A stretch of 64,000 nt of DNA from Mermis nigrescens (GCA_036768485.1 JAVLUZ010000228.1:1-64000), one strand, 5' to 3'. Shown: positions 32,069 through 43,586, counted from the stretch's first letter. The notes: a model not told the origin generated them from the sequence alone. Numbers and translations: made by a program.

Positions 32069-32905
32069 TAGAGCTGTGCCGGGGCCAGGCCCCGGCCCCG
32101 ACGCGCAGACTTGAGCCCCGGCAGGCCGGGCGAGCATTGGCCCGGCACGGGGCCGGGGCCAATGTTAAGTTGATTATCAATGTAGAAAATTGATAATGTT
32201 TTGGGCAGATTTACCTTCAAACTCAATTTCAAGCAAACCACAGATCTTGCTAATTCAAATCTTTATTTCACGTAATGTCAGATTGGTGAAAATTTCTAGT
32301 TAATAATCAAAATTGATATATTTTGAAATTGCAATTCATATAGACGAGCATTTCCAGCTTGCTTGGTAGCAGACAGCTACGCCTATCAGAACAAATAGAA
32401 TAATAAGCCTAAAAAAGTGCAAAGTCAAAAGCACATTGAGAAACGCATCCAAGTCAGAGGAGTTAAATCCATACATGGGCAGCTCAAAAATTCTAGGGGA
32501 TCCAGAATTTTTCAAAGTCAAAAAGTGCCTGATAATATATGGTAGAGCGAAAAAAACACCGTTTCTCGCGTTTCTCAATGAGAGCTATCCATTAGCATCA
32601 AAAAACCGCAGAAAAACAGAAAAAATTCTGAAAATCAATTTCTGGGGGTCTATCGGATTTTTTTTGGGGGGAGAATGTGAATTCTGGGGTTTAGATCTCC
32701 CGATGCCCATGTTCTGTTATATCTTGTAATCCCAACAAATATTAACGCTTGACGTGCATATCTACAAGCAAGAACATATGCATAGGTACATATAAGGGGT
32801 AGGGCAGGGTCGTACTATGAGCATGGTAAAGCACGCTATTATTGGCCCCGGCCAGGCCCGGCCCGGCCCGGCCCCGGCAAAAAAGGCGGCCCCGGCACAG
32901 CTCTA
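32069..32905. mobile_element. hAT-type element with GC-rich termini
   Basis: The ends TAGAGCTGTGCCGGGGCC are exact inverted repeats at both sides, followed by GGCCCCGG-rich tracts. The flanks CTTTTTAC and CTTTTACC match except for one T in the run, consistent with an 8-bp target duplication. The interior codes for nothing and contains a family A MITE at 32,470-32,715. The element lies in a piggyBac-gene intron. Confidence 0.85.
32470..32715 (-). mobile_element. MITE family A nested in the GC-ended hAT element
   Basis: It begins CATACATGGGCAGCTC, has the core AATGAGAGCTATCCATTAGC and ends ATGCCCATGTTCT. The flanks GTTAAATC and GTTATATC agree at seven of eight positions. Confidence 0.8.
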
Positions 32906-33250
32906 CTTTTACCCAGAAACTCCAAAAATTGACCAATTTCTGTATTTTTAGAGTTGAAAATAATATAAAGCGGTTAAAAGGACCAAAACCCTTTGAAAGT
33001 GCGAAATTACTATGAAAAGATGTTTTATAGGCTATTTTGACCACTTCGTCATTAAAAAAGCAAAAAACTTGTGATCCTTAAATTAACTGTTTTAGATTCT
33101 AATATTTTACCCCACTGCTGAGCCTGACCTCATGCACCTATGCCAGCCATCCCTCAAAGTCGGAAAATCCAAACTTTTTGAAAATTTAAAAATAATTGCC
33201 CCCGGCCACTATGAATGCCCATGTGTGGTCTAAAAAACAAAGTGCTTTAC

Positions 33251-33525
33251 CCTTGAAAGGAAACATCTGTTCGTCTATGGGCAAATGTTGTAATGGATTA
33301 ATGCAAGAAAACTTTTATTGCACCATATTGAATCAGACCCGCATCTTCCACATTCGATCCTATTTTTTCTCCCTATCTGTAATACTGCAATTGTCGCGGA
33401 AGTGTAGATGACGCAATAGAGAGAAGAATCGATCCCTGGACATCACATTGTTCCATCCGCGTCTGCTGTCTCCAGTAGTCTCCTATCTCCGGAATTTCGC
33501 GTAACGCCCATATGCAGTAAGATTC
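33251..33525 (-). pseudogene. piggyBac-type exon: MSRDRF...LPIDEQMFPFKG
   Basis: The exon follows an acceptor TTTATTCAG and ends at AAGG|GTAAAG. Reading across a frameshift, it gives ILLHMGVTR, VMSRDRFFSLLRHLHFRDN and LPIDEQMFPFKG. These are the successive family blocks before the first catalytic Asp. Stops (TAG, TGA, TAA) lie between the second and third block. Confidence 0.8.
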
Positions 33526-33779
33526 CTGAATAAAGCGTATGCAACTTACGAACATTCTATATCTAAATATATTATACTCGGCCAACATTAGGCTGCTGGC
33601 ATCACTTAAGCTGACACTTATAAAATTTATATTATTGCACCACCATGAGCGCGACACTAGTTTCTAATTGACATTTATGCTAAGAAAGTAGCCATACAAA
33701 ATAAGTGGAAGCTATTAATCATGCGCCCATGCGCCTAAAGCCCAAAATACCCAACATGAAAATGAAAATACCCAACACT

Positions 33780-33985
33780 ACCCTCCCCATAATATCATTT
33801 TTGAAAAGGTTTTTCGTTTTATTCCAGCAATTTTTTGATGCCAATGGATAGAGCTTGACGAGAAACGTTCAAAATTTGTGTTTTTTCGCCATAGCACTAT
33901 TTTCAAGACCAATGTTTGACTTTGAGAAAAAATTTGCACCCCCTCCCCAAACTTTGGAGCCACCCACCTGTCACACTCCTCCTCC
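33780..33985 (+). mobile_element. MITE family A, left end degraded
   Basis: The core GATGCCAATGGATAGAGCTT and a right end CCACCCACCTGTC are present. The left terminus is not recognisable. Confidence 0.65.
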
Positions 33986-34699
33986 AGACCCGTTTTTTGG
34001 CGTTTATATATTATATAAAAAAGTGAGAAACATGCACAGACTACACGAGATGCCGATTTGCTTCACACATAGTAGCTTACCTCAAATGCAATTATACACG
34101 TGAGCAAGTAAGAAATAGGAACTACACATCACTTGAAAAACTCGCATATTTTTGTGCATATTTCTTCAGAAAGCGCAACATTTTTGGTGTACCGTACCGA
34201 ACGGGTTTCGAATTCCCCCTGACAGCAGTAAAACGAAAACGTGCATTTTCTCATCATCAAAGGCGAGATTATTAAAAATTGCAACAAGATGGACCCAGGT
34301 AGTAGAAGAGCAAAAGCCATCGCTGTATTAGAGATCAAGAAATTCGAATACTTTGCATCATACATGTAGCGGCGGCCATTCTCCAGGAAGGGGGTAAGTG
34401 ACCTCCAACTTTGGCCAAAAATGTCAAAAATGGCCTCAAAACGCAAATTTTCCCCAAAAATGGGGGAAAACAGCAAATCGATCTGACTTTGGGGGAATGA
34501 GGGGACGGCTGACCTTGGGTTGGGGGATTCCCCCATTCACCTGTTACATGTATGCTTTGCCTTATTCTTGTCCTCAACCAATACGCCTTGGGCTGAGCAA
34601 AATCTCCAAAACTTGCGAGACTACTGCTCATAATAAAGCATGCTCATGCAGACAACTGACAACGACATATATCTAAGAGAAGCGTGCCTATTAAAAACT

Positions 34700-34850
34700 C
34701 TAATTCCTCTGCAACAAGAGACGTGGGATCCTGGTTCTCTGTTAATGACCTTGTCAAACGATTTTTCTGCCGTTTTGGTGGATCTGGCACTGGAATGGCT
34801 GATATCGTCGAGCAGCTTGATGTATCAGACATTTGGTCAGCTATAAAAAA
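34700..34850 (-). pseudogene. Candidate exon, Ser/Thr-rich then basic
   Basis: The minus strand reads SDTSSCSTISAIPVPDPPKR followed by QKNRLTRSLTENQDP. It is plausible as disordered N-terminal sequence of the same gene, but no splice sites are certain. Confidence 0.35.
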
Positions 34851-34885
34851 TGAGCACAATATACAAAAGCAATGATCATCAAATA

Positions 34886-35311
34886 AATACATGCACATGG
34901 GAGGATATGGGGTTATCCCTCTGCCACAAATTCTTGAAGGCATACCCCCTCCTCAGGCGATTTTGGACCAAAACTGAACGCTTGAACCATGAAAAATCAT
35001 AAAATGACGTCTAACGGTGTCATTTCAAGTAGGTGCGTACATATACTAATTTTCCGAGCAGTGGACTGTTTAATTCATTCATCCAACCATTTTTACTTCA
35101 TTATTTGTATGAATTTGATGTTAACAATCATTCTGTTGCTCTTTTTATTGTCTTCATCAAATTTAAACATAAATATTCATTAAAAAGTCAAATACTACTA
35201 ATTAAGTACAACAATTTGACATTTATTCGTTGAAAAAATAACTCATTCACCCCTCCCCCAATGAAACCCGGTCTACCCCCCTCCCAGAGCTTTTAGCCGT
35301 GTGCATCTATG
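34886..35311 (+). mobile_element. MITE family C, hAT-type, perfect 8-bp duplication
   Basis: It is 426 bp, beginning AATACATGCACATGGGAGG and, inward from the right, CATAGATGCACACGG. Identical ATCAAATA octamers flank it (34,878-34,885 and 35,312-35,319). It is homologous along its length to 36,173-36,574. Confidence 0.88.
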
Positions 35312-35769
35312 ATCAAATACAATACAGAGAAAAATACGTTAATAGCAGCCTTCCAGCGTACTTTCTGCTAAGACTCATACAGTACAATTTATTGCACACA
35401 TCTGTGACACAAAAATATGTATGGAGCACAGCGTAATCAAAAATAAATGAAAATAGTTGACAGAAGTTAAAGGAAGCCTTTTAAGCACAAATGATTGATA
35501 GGAACTCGTTGTTTTCACAAAGCAATGTATCAACTTAAATTAATTGCCCAATATAAATTCTCGTGAGTGCTGTAAAACAAGCTTATCACGTAGAACTACT
35601 AACGCTTAGTGTAATGTTTTATCTATTAAAAGTGAGAGCAAATGCACAAAGGTAGAATGAACTGTCCCGTCCAGGTAAAATTTTGAGATTCTAAAATGAG
35701 CAAACAATTTTTTGGAAAGTTATTACAGCAGCGACAACTTCTCTATCATCTCACAAATGAAGGTGTGCT

Positions 35770-35960
35770 TAAATCATGTCATCAGAACTCAAGTTACAAG
35801 TCTCATCCAATCGTTTTGATGGGCGACCACAAGTTCGTGGCAGTTGCTGTTCAGTGCAAACTGAGGTGCTTGGCGTACTAGACTTCGGCTGTTGTTTGCT
35901 TCCTTGGCATTGGTGGAAGTACAAAATCGACCAGGTCAGCCACGTACGAGATCATTTCAT
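35770..35960 (-). pseudogene. Candidate exon, Ser/Thr/basic (GRPSKRL)
   Basis: One minus-strand frame reads SSTPSTSVCTEQQLPRTCG followed by RPSKRLDETCNLSSDDMI. GRPSKRL resembles an AT-hook-like or nuclear-localisation motif. Placement in the piggyBac-type gene is inference from strand and position. Confidence 0.4.
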
Positions 35961-36172
35961 GTGACAAACAATCCCAGAAGTGAGCGTATGGCGACTTGAG
36001 TTCATCCAGTGCGGCCGTAACTTTGCCCAAAAAAGGCAAATCGACAGTGTACCAAACATTATGAAGCCATGTACGCTACCTTCTTTTCTAAACAAATGAA
36101 CGTCAGCTAAAATTTTGCATCAATTCTACACAGTACACACACAAGGGGCTGAGGGGTATTATCCCCCAGGGG

Positions 36173-36574
36173 CATACATGCACACAGGGTATAGGGGGTA
36201 TCCCCTACCACAGCTTTTGGAAGGCTTACCCCCTCAAGCCGTTTCGGGACCAAACTTGTTGCTCGAATCATGAAAAATTGTCTACAGCACAGTTACAGGT
36301 ACATATATTGATTTTTCAAGCAGTAGCCTGTCCAATTAATTCTTCCAGATAATTTTCTTCCATTATTCTGTATATTTTTGGTTTTGCAGGTCATTTAACC
36401 GCTCTTATTGTTACTGTTGCATGCAAATTTAACCATAAATACTTATTCAAAATAAAATAAAACAAATGAATTATCAAAATTTGTCGAAATTTATATTAAA
36501 TGGGCAAAAAATTACTCATTAACCCCCGCAGGAAACTTGGTTTACATCTCTCCTTTTGTGCATGTGCATCTATG
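36173..36574 (+). mobile_element. MITE family C, second copy
   Basis: It is 402 bp, with ends CATACATGCACACAGGG and, inward from the right, CATAGATGCACATGC. The flanks CCCAGGGG and CCTAGGGG agree at seven of eight positions. Shared interior blocks include TTTACTTCATTATT-like and TTTAACCATAAATA-like sequence. Confidence 0.85.
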
Positions 36575-37521
36575 CCTAGGGGCCAAACAGGCAGGTACTG
36601 ATAGACGATCTTCAGCTGGCAGAATTTTCTGCATCACTTTTGAGGGCAAAAACATAATAAATGTTATTTTTTTTCTGACAGGCCGCGCTGGAATAATAAT
36701 TTCATGTCTTTTGTCTCCAGAAATGCCAAAAATTGCGTCAAAATTACTTAAAAAATAGTTTTATCGGTCAACTGGACAAAATTTTGTATATTTTTATTTA
36801 CATATACTATAAAGATGGCGAAATAGACTTAAATTGCTAAAAATGTGTTATGTAGGTTATTTTGACCACTTTCATCATTCAACTAACAAAAAATACTACA
36901 ATACTAAATTTATAATTTTCAATTTCTGAGATTTTACCCCTGCCAAGCCAACCCGGACCTTGTGAACCTATGATTCAACAGCGTCTAACATTCGAAGATA
37001 CTGAAACAAAGCCTATTCAAGGCACAAAGAGCTAAGCGAAGGACAACATCAGAGTGAACTAAACATCGAATTAAATTTATTGTATGTAAGCTGACCAAGC
37101 TGTTTTTCAGTCATCTATTAGCATTTTCAAAATCCGTTTTACAATATCTAAATATCTAGTGAAGCTGCCATGTAGCTCTTGGAACATTTTTCGAAAGTGG
37201 GCCATGCGAACGAAGTCTAGCAGCCATTTTGATCATGCACGAAAAAGATTTAATAAATAAATTTTAAAAAATTCAAGCAAATATGTTCAAAATTTTTAGC
37301 ACTTATGCCTTTCAGGATCCATATTTCCGTGCAACACTTGGCTTTAACGGAAGATAAGCAAAAACGCAACCCATAGAATAAATGCAGAAAAAACAAGGCA
37401 CATTCACAGATCATGTGGAAATAAAACCCCTAAGTACAAAATCAACAAATAGCATTATTTGCATCCTTGAAAAATGCACTTCATTGATCAAAAACCTAAA
37501 AATAAAACTGAAGTTTCTAAC

Positions 37522-37790
37522 CTTGTCTCGGGCGTCGAAAAAGTTGAGGGATATCAGCTTCATCAAGCTCTGACTCTGAGGACAGCTGCTTGATGTCAAC
37601 ATGATCAGTTTCAGCAGTCCGTTTCATGGTCTCTTTCTTCAAGACCAAAGCGAGGTGGTGCTCCGTCTCTGCATCCGACTCATATTCTCTTTGGACTCAT
37701 TCAATGAATAGGCCCTCTATATGGCTAAAGTCGCTATCACTGCCGCTAAGATCAAAGACGTTGAAGAAATTTTCCCTTTAATTTAGCAAA
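37522..37790 (-). pseudogene. Candidate N-terminal exon of the piggyBac-type gene
   Basis: The minus strand reads an acidic, Ser-rich sequence, FNVFDLSGSDSDFSHIEGLF, then a stop, then REYESDAETEHHLALVLKKE and SSESELDEADIPQLF. It ends at a possible donor CAAG|GTTAGA. The composition resembles PGBD N-termini. Linkage to the downstream exons is inferred from strand, order and composition, without sequence identity to a family member. Confidence 0.5.
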
Positions 37791-39409
37791 GAATGAATTC
37801 AATAAATAACAAAGTAAAAGAAGTAGAGAGAATTGTGCTTTACGGGATCAGTGTTCAGTATTTCATAAGAATAGTATTTATTTAGACGTCATCAACAAGA
37901 ATGATAGTGGCAATCAATCAGACATGATAGTGGGTGGGGTGTTTGTGTTACACCCCGCAGTTTTTCAACCCACAAAAAATGTTTTCACACGCACCTGAGA
38001 TTCACAATTTTACAGAGCATTGTTCTTTCATGTCAGAACTGCAAATCTTTCCAGCTGGCCAAAGAGGAATGTTTGACTTTCTACATTCTCTTAAATTTCA
38101 TTCAATTTTTTTAGAAATTTTCTATGTTTTTAATCGTCTAAGAAAAAAAGGTGTATCGACAGAAACGCTAACAAACGGTGTTTTCGACGCATATCAATCA
38201 TTGTTTGGCCCGAAGGGCACTTTATAAAAAATTTGCTGTCTCCGCTCCCCCTCAATTCGCATACTACGCAGCATGTAAGTTTGGTGATAATAGAAGTAAG
38301 TCCTGCTTTTCAAGACTAATTACCAAAGCACATCTTATAACATATGTTACTATTCTACAAAAAGAGCCTAGTGGGTACAGAACACAGGCACAACCTAAAG
38401 AGTAGCAATGAATAAGGGGCCGCAGAGCAGGAAACGAACTTTTTGCAAATGAAGGGGCATTACCTGGAGTTTTAGGTTTTGGGTTCTTGGTGGATTTTTA
38501 TGGGTGCAAAAATTCAGAATTTTTAGGTTTTTTGGTTTATGGAGGCAGAATAAAATAAAAAACGCGCTAAAAACTATTTTTAATAAACTGCTCATGCTAG
38601 AAAATGTGAAGGGCACGCAAAATTGTAGTACAGAAATTGATTTTATACCTACTCGCAAGGATCGATAATAATAAATATTTACAAATCATAATTCTCATTA
38701 ATGTACAAAAGTTTTTTCTATTTTTACTTTTAAATTGTTTTGGCCCCTTTTGAAACTGACCCACAAAAGCTCATAAAAACCACACAAAAGCCCACAAAAC
38801 CCATGGGCGGCTAATGGTGTGAACGGAAAACTTGCAGATGTATGTGGAAAGGAGCGACATTGGTTGAAATGAGGAGGACATGCAACGAAAGTGCGGAAAA
38901 AAATTTCATGGAAAAACGGACCAATATTGGTGAAGATAGAGTTACGGTACTTTACTTGCTGTCAAAAATGCACTCCAGATGGCAGGCAGTGTAAGCGAGA
39001 ATATAAATGTGGATCTGAGGTGTTTCAAAAGTAGGGCATCAGGAAAAGTCTGTGGCGATGTGAGCAAAAACGAATGAACAAGTTACTCCGGATATAGCTA
39101 CATTAGAGTGGGGTACCTATTTGACAGTTTACCGAAATGTTCCGAATCTCGGGCTAAAAACATATTTAACTGACATTTTCAAGGGCGCTGATTACATAAA
39201 AAATGACTTTTATCGCGCAGAGAAAAATTTTGTTTTAAAATTTTTAAATTTGAAAAAACAATTTTTTGCCATGTTTTTTATCTGTCATTTTACTTGATAA
39301 GATATGTAAAAACTCAAGTTTCTGCTTAAATGACGCTTAGGCTTAGGCTTAGTGTATCTGAGAAGGTGATTTCGGGCTGCTTAGGCTGAGAGGTCGCTCC
39401 CCGCTTAGA
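37791..39409. other. Gene-free interval with a family B fragment
   Basis: A family B copy can be followed near 38,040-38,285 (GTATCGACAGAAACGCTAAC, GACGCATATCAATCATTG, CTACGCAGCATGTAAG). Elsewhere nothing could be assigned. Confidence 0.5.
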
Positions 39410-39495
39410 TCGAGGTATAGATGCTGCAGGTCGATGTATAGATGCTCAGGTCGATGTGTAGATGCTCGGGTCGATGTATAGATGCTTAGGTCGAC
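39410..39495 (+). repeat. Tandem repeat, about four 20-bp units
   Basis: TCGATGTATAGATGCTCAGG and close variants repeat in register at 39,431, 39,451 and 39,471, with a diverged first unit before them. Confidence 0.92.
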
Positions 39496-39647
39496 CTTAA
39501 TTGGGTTCATGTTATTCTGCATTCCACTGTTTGAATCTTTCAGATGGATGGAACTTTGAGATGATCCAAAAATGCTGTTTGAATCGTATTTCAGTAGAAA
39601 TCTTCAACTGGATGTAAACAATGCTAAAATGGTAAAATTAAAAAAAT

Positions 39648-39836
<189 letters not shown>

Positions 39837-39936
39837 NNNNNNNNNNNNNNNNNNNNNNNNNNNNNNNNNNNNNNNNNNNNNNNNNNNNNNNNNNNNNNNN
39901 NNNNNNNNNNNNNNNNNNNNNNNNNNNNNNNNNNNN
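39837..39936. other. Assembly gap, 100 N
   Basis: Exactly 100 Ns are present, a conventional gap of unknown true length. Confidence 0.99.
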
Positions 39937-40259
39937 AATTTTGGGACCTTTTTACTGCGGCATGTGGACAACTGAGTATTGATGACTCGAAGGATTGAAC
40001 AGAATAGGATAATAGAGGGATGAATTCTACAGATGACACTTTTTTGTTTTTTGAAATTCGCATTATTTATCGAACGGCAGTGTAAAGAGTGCGAAAATCT
40101 GGGGGTGAAAAAGCACTTTTTGGTCGAGTTTTCAACCTTCCTATGTCCGATACTAACTCCGGTTATGAGGTTTTTAAAATGTTTTCTGACAGAAATGTAG
40201 AGCGGATCAAGGGCTACATTCTGCATATAAGCAAAGTCTTCTATGCTCTATGGTGAGTT

Positions 40260-42120
40260 AGATCCTGGGGTTTAAAGTTTACACTCTAGTGGATGGTGTA
40301 AAAAAACGGATTTTAACTAAGATTTCTCTGCCAAATTTTTCCGCTTATGAGTCAGTGCAAATCGAAGACAGCATTAATAAAGTGCCTTACAGGGGCTAAA
40401 CATCGCAGCAAACCGCATTTAAAAAAACGCAATATTGAGTTATTTATGGGGGTGTAAAGTTCGAAATCAGAGGTAAAAAATGGGCTAAAAAACACGTTTT
40501 TTCCGAAGTTTGATTGATAAATCATGCCAAATAATTTTTGCAACAGAATTTTGGCACACAGGAATGTACTACGATTTAAAAGCTACAAATTGTACCAAAC
40601 CGAATTTCTTTAAACTCAATGGGGAGTTCGGTACGGAATTTTAAAGTTTACAGTGTTCTAAATGATGGAAAATACGTTTTTGTTGCGTTTTTTGTTCGCC
40701 ACTTTCTCCGTCCAGAAGTCGGGATAAGTCTAATAGAATAAAAATAAAGTGCTTTATATCGGATGCATGTCAAAGCAAATTGTCTATACATTAATATTTA
40801 GCGAGTGTAAAGTCAAAAATTTGGAGTCTAAAATGCGTTTCTGTCTTGTTTTTCTGCCTGCTTCTCCGGATACGAGTCAGGGACACGTTTATCAAGTCTA
40901 GAAATGGACCAGGAACCAAATTTGATATGCCAGTCTGGCACATATGTTTACACTCTACGGTGTTGTAAAGTAGTTTACACCAATTGTTAGTTTGCCCATA
41001 GAACATTATGTAGACTTAATTTTTTCATAAATATTAATCGTAATATCGGAACAATATCAAAATTACGAATCTGACTAAAATCTTCTTTACACTAGGTGTT
41101 TACATGAAGTTTACACTACATATGTATTTATCTTCGTTTTTGAGCATTCCAGAAACCTAATTTTTTCCTGGAGTCTAGAAGTTTTCAAAGGATCATATGT
41201 GAGACGTCACGTAGGTGCGTTTGTTTACATCCAACAGTGATGTAAAGTAGTTTACACTCATTGTTTATATGTCCTCAGACCATTGTAGAGACATAATTTT
41301 TTCATGAATGTTGATCATAATATCCGAGTAATTTTTTACACTGCATGTTAGCCTTTGTTCTAGAGCATTGCAAAATCCGAAATTTTTTCCTGAGATATAA
41401 AAATTTACAGGGAATGAAATATATACGTCAGTTGGGCGCGCTTGCTTACACTCAGCAGTATTGCAAAGTGGTTTAAACCTAATGTTTATTGTCTTTAAAA
41501 CATTATGGACTCATTTTTAAATAAATGTTGAAAGTAATATGGGAGCAATATCAAAATTACGAATCCGACTAAAATATTCTTTACGCTATGTGTTTGTGTA
41601 AAGTTTACATTACGTGTTAACCTTAATTCGATAGACTTGCAGAGACTTTGTAACTGAAGTCAAGAAATTTTCAAGGATTCATATGTGAGACATCAATTAA
41701 GTGAGTTTGTTTACCCTCAAAAGTAATCTAAAGTGATTTAAAAATTATGTTCAAGTGTCCTTAGATCATTGAAGAGATGTAATTTTGTCTTAAATGGGTT
41801 GCATTAAAGTTAAATCCTTCTTAGCCGTGTTTATAATATGTTTCACAAAATCTTGCACATGGAGAGCTATCGTTTAATTGATGTAAATTGCCTGCAAAAG
41901 TGGTTTAAAATGAACCAGCAATCACACTACTGTGCACAGAAGTCGACAAAGATATGCAGCTTTATTGTAATCATGTACATTAATAAGCCGTAAACTGTTA
42001 GTATTCTCTACACCTAGTAGTTGTGTAAAGTTTGCACTATTCATTTGTTGTTAATATGTAGTCTATACTACAAATTTATTTTACTACCAAATCAAAGCGT
42101 TAGTGTTCCTTACATTTGAT
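40260..42120. repeat. Long-period repeats built on GTGTAAA / TTTACAC motifs
   Basis: From about 40,920 the block GTTTACACTC...TGTAAAGTAGTTTACAC recurs near 40,945, 41,219, 41,448 and 41,708 (period about 230-275 bp). It is followed each time by an ATAATTTTTTCAT-like block and, in most units, a CTTTACACTATGTG-like block. Perfect or near-perfect GTGTAAAGTTTACA palindromes occur within units. Earlier and later flanks contain single motif copies. No coding sequence is present. Confidence 0.8.
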
Positions 42121-42432
42121 ATTTGCGTGAAGTTTTTGAATTTTTGCCGAAAAATCTTTGCCTTCTAATTTACCAACATCCCGCCTTTTCCATTTTCTTG
42201 AAGTTTAAAATCTTTTATAAGTCTCTTAATAATTTAATAGTAGGTTTTAACTTTAAGTTTCTCTTGGTTTACAACTCTCGCTTAGCAAGCTCATTTTCAA
42301 AACTTTTTCATAGTGATCAGATTAGTCGCGTTTAGTTTGGAATTGGTGGACGGTCGTTATTTTATTACTCGGCTTAAATAAACCAAGTGACTATCTTTTG
42401 ATTATTTTCTTTATCGCAAATTCAAACACCCT

Positions 42433-42510
42433 ATTTTCAATTTGAAAATTGACCCAATTTTCAATTTGAAAATTGATCCAATTTTCAATTTGAAAATTGA
42501 AAATTGGGTG
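42433..42510. repeat. Three tandem 24-bp palindromic units
   Basis: TTTTCAATTTGAAAATTGA recurs three times with CCCAA/TCCAA spacers. Each unit is itself nearly self-complementary. Confidence 0.93.
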
Positions 42511-42817
42511 TTTTCAATTTCAAAAGTCACAACACATTGTGCTTGTGTATTGATTGAGTGAGGATTTGCAATGTGAATTCGTTGGTTAAATATTTGTGCT
42601 TGATTATAAGTGAACTGCACATTAAGAAGAAATAACTTAATGCAGTTTTAATTTGAAAATGGATGGTGTCAATAAGGTTGTCTTGTTTAAAAAGGATAAT
42701 GCTGATGTTAAGAACAATATTGTTTTCCGCGTTCTTGGACTGTTGTCATTATTGTGGCATGTTACTGATTGTGTTTACTGACTGATGTACTGAAATCACG
42801 CTAATTAAAAGTAGTGT

Positions 42818-43586
42818 ACTAGCAAAGAAAAATGCTCCGATGGAACAAAAAAAGATGAATATACTTGGAATTGTGGATTATTATGGATGTAAAAGGAGGG
42901 GACTAGGAAAAATCTACCTAAAGTCGGAAAATCTGCTAAAAATCACACTTTCTCTAAGCAACGCAAAAAATCGATGTATATTCTGCGGCCTCTAAAAAAG
43001 TGTCTTTTTTAAATAATGTTCGAAGTTTCAGATAAGAGTGTATAAACGAAATCTATCAAGGTTACTTTTTTAAATTGCTGGCACCTGATTGATAGAAAAC
43101 TAAGAGGTATTGTATTTAAAGTTGTTTTATTTTGTTATGAGCATTATAGCAAGCAAAGCAGGAGCCGATTGATTAGTGCACACAATCGTTTCGGGCATGC
43201 TAGTGTATCTACATTTAGTCTGTTTCAAGTCAACTTACGTGTTTCCTACTGTTTTTAACCAACCATGTCTTCAATTGTCTTCGATGTTTGCTATTTCATT
43301 CAATTGGCTTGGAAGACTGTTAGTTTACTTAATATCATTTCCCATAGCTACTGCATAGCTAACGTGCTGCTGTTTCAATCATTGTTATGGTTGAATATTT
43401 ATTTTAATCTGTTGGCCGCAGAATATACATCGATTTTTTGCGTTGCTTAGAGAAAGTGTGATTTTTAGCAGATTTTCCGACTTTAGGTAGATTTTTCCTA
43501 GTCCCCTCCTTTTACATCCATAATAATCCACAATTCCAAGTATATTCATCTTTTTGTTCCATCGGAGCATTTTTCTTTGCTAGTTT
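42818..43586. repeat. Near-perfect 173-bp inverted repeat around a 423-bp spacer
   Basis: The arms 42,818-42,990 and 43,414-43,586 are reverse complements. The only difference I can see is a run of seven As against five. Each arm contains the same short frame beginning MLRWNKK and including GIVDYYGCKRRGLGKIYLK, of unknown function. The spacer codes for nothing recognisable. The right arm ends about 20 bp before a polB fragment. Confidence 0.93.

Larger units (their letters stand above)
31606..33250 (-). other. Intron of the piggyBac-type gene, carrying a hAT insertion
   Basis: The donor GTAAAG and acceptor TTTCGCTTTAG give a 1,645-bp GT..AG intron in phase 1, splitting the codon after FKG. 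Much of it is the hAT-type element at 32,069-32,905. Confidence 0.8.
28629..37790 (-). pseudogene. piggyBac-type transposase gene with introns (PGBD-like), broken
   Basis: On the minus strand, four exons (33,525-33,251; 31,605-31,513; 30,984-30,648; 29,020-28,629) give the piggyBac transposase core in the correct order. At two junctions GT..AG introns join the reading frame exactly within conserved motifs. Candidate upstream exons at about 37,790-37,522, 35,960-35,770 and 34,850-34,700 encode acidic, Ser-rich and basic sequence, as is usual in the N-terminal part of PGBD proteins. The three Asp positions of the piggyBac DDD triad are present (in WALADCSG, LFTDWF and GGVDISD). Several stops (for example before EPLDTCKRWD) and at least one frameshift make the copy non-functional. 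The Cys-rich C-terminal finger is not found. Classical piggyBac transposase genes are usually intronless, so this may be a host-captured gene or an intron-bearing lineage. Confidence 0.82.

Noticed and set aside
34129..34631. Overlapping minus-strand frames of 98 and 135 codons
   Set aside because: They lie in AT-rich, MITE-like DNA within the piggyBac-gene span, but show neither piggyBac motifs nor usable splice sites.
40352..41006. Short frames in the TTTACAC repeat region
   Set aside because: They follow repeat units, differ between units and show no conserved protein sequence.
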